Below are positions 58,664 through 64,000 of a DNA stretch of 64,000 nt, piece after piece. A program made the translations under genes and the position numbers. The notes under the pieces were generated by a model, which saw only the letters and a program-made list of their open reading frames with translations, was not told where the DNA came from and ran no database searches. This stretch comes from Larix kaempferi (Eukaryota > Streptophyta > Pinopsida > Pinales > Pinaceae). Position 1 is the stretch's first letter; each line of letters opens with the position of its first letter. Location of the stretch: contig BSBM01000199.1 of NCBI GenBank assembly GCA_027924585.1, forward strand, positions 10,799,001 through 10,863,000, written 5' to 3'.

Positions 58664-58923
58664 GTGTTGTAGGCACAACAGATCCCATGCTTCACTTAAG
58701 CAAGGGAGCCCAATTTCTAAATAAACACAAAGGTATTTGGGTGAGTTATCTTTTAAATGTCAGTTTTCAGTTTTTACCTCTAAAATCCTTCACCCATGCT
58801 CTTGGTCTGCCTGTGTGCAAAACTTTGAATAATTTTTTCCAAGTGTTTTCGTTCTGAAGAAATCCAAAATTTTGAGTGTTTTGTTGACTGTTTTCATCAT
58901 CCAGAAACTTGACATTTGGGAAA
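58664..58923. other. Junction region after the copia fragment
   Basis: Starts with a few more copia-like codons and then becomes unrelated non-coding sequence. No feature is seen. Confidence 0.5.
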
Positions 58924-59330
58924 CCCGAAACCCGCAAGCCGACAGTTGCGGGTTGCGGGATTTTTATTTTTCATTTTTTGGTTTTGGTAATACCGAAACC
59001 CGCAACCCGACGGTTACGGGTTGCGGAACCATTCTGTAATAAGATTAGGAAATAATCATCCCGAAACCCGAATCTCACAATGGCGGGTTTTGGCTTTCGG
59101 GATTGTTTTTTTTGTTTATTTTGCGTGTATTCCCGAAACCTGCAACCCGGATTTCAGGATGCATCTTTCGGGGTGGCTTTTCATTCTACATTTGATTGCT
59201 CCCGAAACCCGCAACCCGCACTTTCGGCTTTTAGTTTTTGGGCATCCTGTTTTCAACCTTCCATTTTTGAAAACCCGCAGCCCACAATCCATACAATTGG
59301 GTTTCGGCTTGCGGGGTCATTGAATAAGGC
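58924..59330. repeat. CpG-rich ~69-bp tandem repeat with hairpins, ~6 units
   Basis: CCCGAAACCCGCAACCC starts units at 58924, 58991, 59060, 59132, 59201 and about 59268. Several units also carry the complementary word, e.g. CCGCAACCCG-ACGGTTA-CGGGTTGCGG at about 58999-59025, a 10-bp perfect stem. It lies 330 bp upstream of the ATG of the next pseudogene, so it may be its promoter/leader. Confidence 0.85.
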
Positions 59331-59660
59331 CTTCTAAACAAATGAAAACCCGATCCCGCATCCTGCTGCAATAAATCTTAGTCGTTCGTTTGTTATAATC
59401 TTATGGTCATCTTCATTTTTGTAAATCTATTTAATAGGGTTTTTCTATTTTAGTTTTACATTTTAACCATTGAAGAATTACACTGTCGCGCTATCATTTT
59501 TACTGCGGATTGCATGTCAAGTGTCGTTTTGTTAGTTTGTTGGTTATTTCAGGTAAGTCTACTGTTATCCTTATGTTCCTAGCCTGCATTTTTGCCATTT
59601 TTGGGTTGATTTTAATTTTGATTTCTGCATTAATCAGAGATTATGAGGTTTTTTTTCACC
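59331..59660 (+). other. Leader region before the last pseudogene
   Basis: AT-rich. CAGGTAAGT at 59551-59559 is a perfect donor-like word, so a leader intron ending before 59661 is possible; no clear acceptor is preferred. No ORF is seen. Confidence 0.4.
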
Positions 59661-62600
59661 ATGTCAAGGACTACGAGATCCAAAACATCACACGAAGACT
59701 CCCTGACTAAAGACCCAAATTTTGATTTTCTCTCTGACACCAGTGAACGAGTTACTGAAACATACCAAATGGATTGGTAAAAAATATACACCCTTTTTGA
59801 CAATGATGACCTTTCTCATATCGAGAATGGTAGACCAATATACAAAAGAATTAGGGCTTCCCAAATTCATGACATTGCTACACGCCCTACTGTCTTACCT
59901 TACACAGATACAGTTAAGTGGCTAATTGAGAATGCTAGTGTTAAAGACCGCTCTTTCAATGATAGCACAGGATGCCAACTGACAATTTTTCGCCCAGAGG
60001 TTTTTGTCCGAGCTTTTTCTATGAAACCCCATGCACAGATTCTCTCCCCTGAGTTCATACAATCGTCCAAAACCTGGTATAATCTTGATGAAATGATTAA
60101 GTCTTGGATGTTCAAACCCAATGCCTTTGTACCCAAGGCGGATCAACTCTATCCCATTGTCTGGTTCAAGGAACCCTATTCTCTACTCATAGCCATGCTC
60201 TGCCGGCTTTATGGTCAACCAAAATGCTCCCATTTTAAGGAAGAATGGGCACCTATAGCACACCATGTGTTAATTATATGAGAATGCTTCCCTTGGGCCT
60301 CCATCCTATCAGCAGAACTGAAGAATTCCATTCAAGAATATCAGAAGGCACCAACTCATAAGAAGCCACCTTTCTTCCTATGTACATATGTCCTTGATGT
60401 TTCCTGCTCATAGTTCTAGTACCCTAACTTGGGTTGGAATTGGACCCCTTCAGACCCACCTGTACACATTTTCCATTCAACACTATGGGAAGGAAATTTT
60501 GCACCTTTACTATATGACATTTGTGACTGTTTTGTGGGTACTATTTATTTTAAGATCTTCAAGCAGCAACCACCTGCATTCTCAGAAGATGCCAAAGCTT
60601 CCATCAACAAAATGGGTGATTGGTATGTAGGTGAATATTTTTCATACATCAGGATTTGGGGAAGTGAAACAGTTCACTTATTGCCTAAAATAGTCTTAGA
60701 CAAGCTGGTGATATAGGAGGTTTCTTTCCAAACAGTAATTGATGGTATGTACAAGAAACTCATAGGCCCCAAGAAGAAAGGATGGCCTAAGTTCTCTCTA
60801 AACCTTGGTCAGTTGGTCATTCCAACTTCGACTTGGACTGCAGTTCTAGGTGATCATATAGCTTCTCTAAGATTAGGCATTACTCTGAAAAGGAAACATG
60901 ACCCTAAGAAGTTCTTGGATGCACACCTCAAACAACTTCATATGAGGATAGGCTATACTCATGAGTTCATCCCAGATGATTTCATATATGAGGGGGTGGA
61001 TACATTTTCTCAAGTCTTTGCCAAAGAAAAAGACTCTCAAGAACAAAATGACATTCTGCGGTATCAGAAAGAACTTAAAGGCAGAATTCCTAGTTACAAA
61101 GCCATGCAGTTGAATCTTATTGAACAAGCAAAAAAGGACAGAGAAGAGAAAGAGGATCAGAAGTCTAATGCTCCCCCTTTGGTCACAATTCCCGATGGAG
61201 ACAAAGGTAAAGCTGTTTGAGGAGAACCATCTCAAGAGAAAGCTGATAAAGAAGCTAAATTAATGCTACAGACAGCTCGTGAATCCAAACAGCAAATGGC
61301 ACATTTGACTTCAATGTTAAACACCCAATTTCTGGAGCCTCCACAGCCTGCGGACAGAATTCAGCCACCAAGTACTCTAGATGGTCAGGTTTCTACTGCA
61401 GGAACTCCATAGGATGATGACTTGGTCATAACCAAGGTCAACCCAGGTAAAAGACAAAAGGTTATGCCTTCTTCATCACAAATTTCCACTGTGGATATAA
61501 TTGACTGTGATGAAGAAATAGTATCGCCTCCTCCAATATCAATAGTTGAAGAAGTCACTGAATATCCCAAAACTGTTACTGAATTGTTAGACACTATTAA
61601 TATGCATCAGTATTTCCTTCAACAATCAGTGTTAGAATTCAATGTTTCCCCTGGCATCACCTCATCAGCTTTTGTATTGCCATCTGTTCAACAAATCTCT
61701 ACTGTGTCCACAGGAAGAACACTGCCATTTTCTTTATCCCATTTGTTTAGCACTCTCAACAGCAGCATTACTTCATCACCAAAAAATTCAGTCCCTTTCT
61801 CCATTCCACCATCTGTTATTGCAGAAGTCCATCCCTTCACCATTCCTCTACAATCATCTACAGCTGATTTGCTAACAACAACCATCAATCAATCTCCCAA
61901 GGTTTCCCCTGCATCCTCACCTATTAAAACTCAAAGCCAATTTTCACTTCCAGAAGCCAATGCTAGTCCTCAGGTTCCATTATCTGAAATATTTGTATCA
62001 ATTCCCTCCCCAGATAAAGTTATATCAACTTCTCAAATCATCACTACAACTCTGGTTTCCACTCAAGTAACTATACCCATTCCTACTCCTGCTTTCACAC
62101 AGACACCTTATTTGATTTCAACAGTTAGTATTACTTATGCTTCCACTCAATCGATGGCTGAGTACATAGATAAATATCTGTTTCCTCTTGCAAATTACTT
62201 CTATCGTCAAAGTGATAGGGCAGTAATTAAAAAGAGTAGGAAAAGGCAAGGTCAAGGTGGTAGGAGCACCTGAACCAGATCAAGTAATATGGGCTCCCAG
62301 GACTAATAACCCAAGAATTGAAGCAGTTGAGACATCAGTAGCCTTAGGGTCTTTTGCTAGCGCGAATTAAGATTCAATCCAAGTTTTGGACAAAGAAGTT
62401 GACCTCAAAGAGGAAGAAATCAGAAGCCTGAAAGAAGAGTGAGATAAAATAAAAGATTAGCATTCTGTCTATGTGGCCGAGCTTAGGGAAACTTGCGCAA
62501 ACAAAATACAAGACTTAGAACAAAAGAATGTTGCCCTTCTTACTAAGCTCAACCTCTTACAATCTCAACATTCTGCTGATGTTGTACAAATAGCCTCTTT

Positions 62601-63357
62601 GGAGAAGCAAATTGAAGATGCAACTACAAGTGCAGCTTCCTCCAATGATTTCAAGTTCAAATCTTGTGACTTCAAGAATTTGTCTCTTAAAGTGAATCAG
62701 GACCATCACAAACTATTGGAGAGATTATATATTGCTTTAGATGAAATCAGAGAAAACTTCAATAGTTTTTCTAAAATGTCCTCTACCCTTGAAGAATAGA
62801 AGGAAAAGAGACTCCTAGCTTCTAAAGATGAAGAGGAAGTCAGTGAATGCCAAGTGTATATTAAAAATGTCCCTGAAAGCATCCCGATCCTCAGTTCCTT
62901 CCAGATTAAGAAGATCAAGGCATCTCTAAATTCATGGCTAGACATCAATGAATCAGCTGAGGAAATCATCAACAAATCAAAGGACATTTGCACCAGATGA
63001 TGGTATGCAGTGGACAACATCATGGATTCCCTGGGCTTACCACTCATGAGTCCTATTTTGGAAGCCCTACCACCAAAATGCAGGCTTGAGGAACTCGAGG
63101 GCAGGTGTGAAGAGTTTGCTCAAAAAATTCAAGATCTTGAACAAGTTAGTATTGAAGATGTAGACCATTTGGTTAGAAAACTGGTCATCATGGAGGCCAA
63201 GATTCACATGTATCTGCATATTTGGCACAAGCTGGAAAAACATGACATGGAGAACAATGCATGCAATGCTCAATTATCCTTAGAATCTATCATATTCCCA
63301 AACATAGATGAATTGTTAGATCTTTATGAAAAATGGCAGGATTTCTTGGATCAGTAG
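59661..63357 (+). pseudogene. ~1230-codon intronless pseudogene: globular domain, Ser/Thr/Pro linker, coiled coil
   Basis: ATG 59661 stands in CACCATGTC. One frame (59661 to about 62200) then, after a single shift near 62200-62280, a second frame to TAG 63355. Premature stops: 59778, 60279, 60411, 60417, 60714, 61218, 61410, then 62368, 62440, 62458, 62797 and 62998. Between them the sequence is cleanly coding. Residues 1-500 look globular (EPYSLLIAMLCRLYGQP, GDWYVGEYFSYIRIWGSE). 500-860 is Ser/Thr/Pro-rich. From about 930 coiled coil (KIQDLEQKNVALLTKLNLL). No introns and no enzyme motif. Similar in build to 1-1488 and to the extra ORF of C. I infer a transposable-element ORF that has decayed in place. 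Confidence 0.65.
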
Positions 63358-64000
63358 TTGGATCCAATTTTGTAATCCCTATTTTGTATAATCTTTTTTT
63401 TTTGAACTCTTTTGTAAATTAGTATTTAAGGAGGAATACCTCTCTTAGCAAGGAGTTGGTATTTTTGGAGTTGCAAATCAGTAGGAGACGAGACTGGAGA
63501 TACTCTGTTTAGCATAGCCTTTTGTAATTTTTGTACAAGACCTATTTTAATATAGTAAAGTCATCTTTTGATCTATCTCTTGTTATTCTTCAGGTTTATT
63601 TGAGAATTTATGATTGTGTACTTCAAATTGTCATCTATAGTGCATGAAATCTTTTGCATATGTATTTAAGTGTACGGATCTATTATATTGGTTTTCCCTG
63701 TATGATTGATTTATGCTGGAAAGTGTTTTATTGAGTTTATTCAATTTAAATACTTTCTTTGTCGATTTCCGCAAGTGATTCATAGCACAATAATCATTGT
63801 TAATTTTTCAATTAGCAAAGTGGTTACAGATTTATCTTGAATAGGCTTAAGTACTTAAATTGTTGTCTTTTAATTTTCATTAATGGATTGTGATTTAAGT
63901 TAATAAGTGATACAACTAAAAGCATTTCTATGAAATGTTGTAATTTACTTGTTCATCACACCTCAAGGTTAATTTGCACAAGATCAAGGTTTCATTTTAG
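63358..64000 (+). other. 3' flank of the last pseudogene
   Basis: AT-rich, with a run of T's at 63392-63402. GTATTTAAGG at 63422 is similar to a word after the first pseudogene (GTATTTAAGA at 1508). No gene, no LTR partner seen. Confidence 0.45.

Noticed and set aside
1-64000. Host protein-coding genes
   Set aside because: Every coding-like region belongs to a transposable element or is an intronless, stop-ridden frame; none has an intact multi-exon structure.

Overview
This window reads as nuclear DNA of a land plant with a large, repeat-rich genome. It is AT-rich and intron-bearing, it holds decayed plant-type Ty3/gypsy (Tat-like and chromovirus-like) and Ty1/copia sequences, and CpG-derived stop codons are common. 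A gymnosperm is my best guess from the nesting depth and element decay; this is inference. I see no intact host gene. Nearly everything is transposon sequence.

Main result: most of the window can be resolved into a nested stack. (i) A Ty1/copia fragment (57914-58663) is cut in its gag region by LTR element A (10744-57913, + strand). (ii) A is interrupted three times. Ty3/gypsy element D (2130-10743, - strand) sits in its 5' LTR. Tat-like element B (11118-44066, - strand) sits inside its primer-binding site. Gypsy derivative C (45249-54180, - strand, target duplication TTGCT) sits inside its only ORF. (iii) B is interrupted by a putative ~18-kb DNA transposon F (20224-38099) and by gypsy derivative E (39402-43766, - strand, target duplication AGGAA), which sits in B's 5' LTR. 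(iv) F may itself carry a 1.1-kb insertion and contains several satellites. Removing the inserts restores LTR lengths (B: 731 versus 732 bp) and A's reading frame.

Element contents: D has gag-PR-RT-RNaseH-INT but is broken and lacks its 3' end. B has gag, PR and an extra zinc-knuckle ORF but no recognisable RT. C keeps RNaseH-INT plus a long sense ORF after integrase. E keeps gag-PR and scraps of RNaseH/INT. A has no pol, only one ~800-codon ORF of unknown function. So most copies look non-autonomous.

F is the most unusual object. It is bounded by arrays of the palindrome CCTCGATCGAGG and carries two convergent multi-exon genes. One encodes a transposase-like protein whose four exons have matching splice phases. 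The other encodes a proline-rich protein I do not recognise.

The two ends of the window carry long intronless pseudogenes (1-1488 and 59661-63357) for globular plus coiled-coil proteins, similar in build to the extra ORF of C. The second has eleven premature stops in an otherwise continuous frame and is preceded by CpG-rich 69-bp repeats. A degenerate tRNA-Ala(TGC) copy lies at 35131-35207. The remaining gene-free stretches are AT-rich, with tandem repeats described individually.
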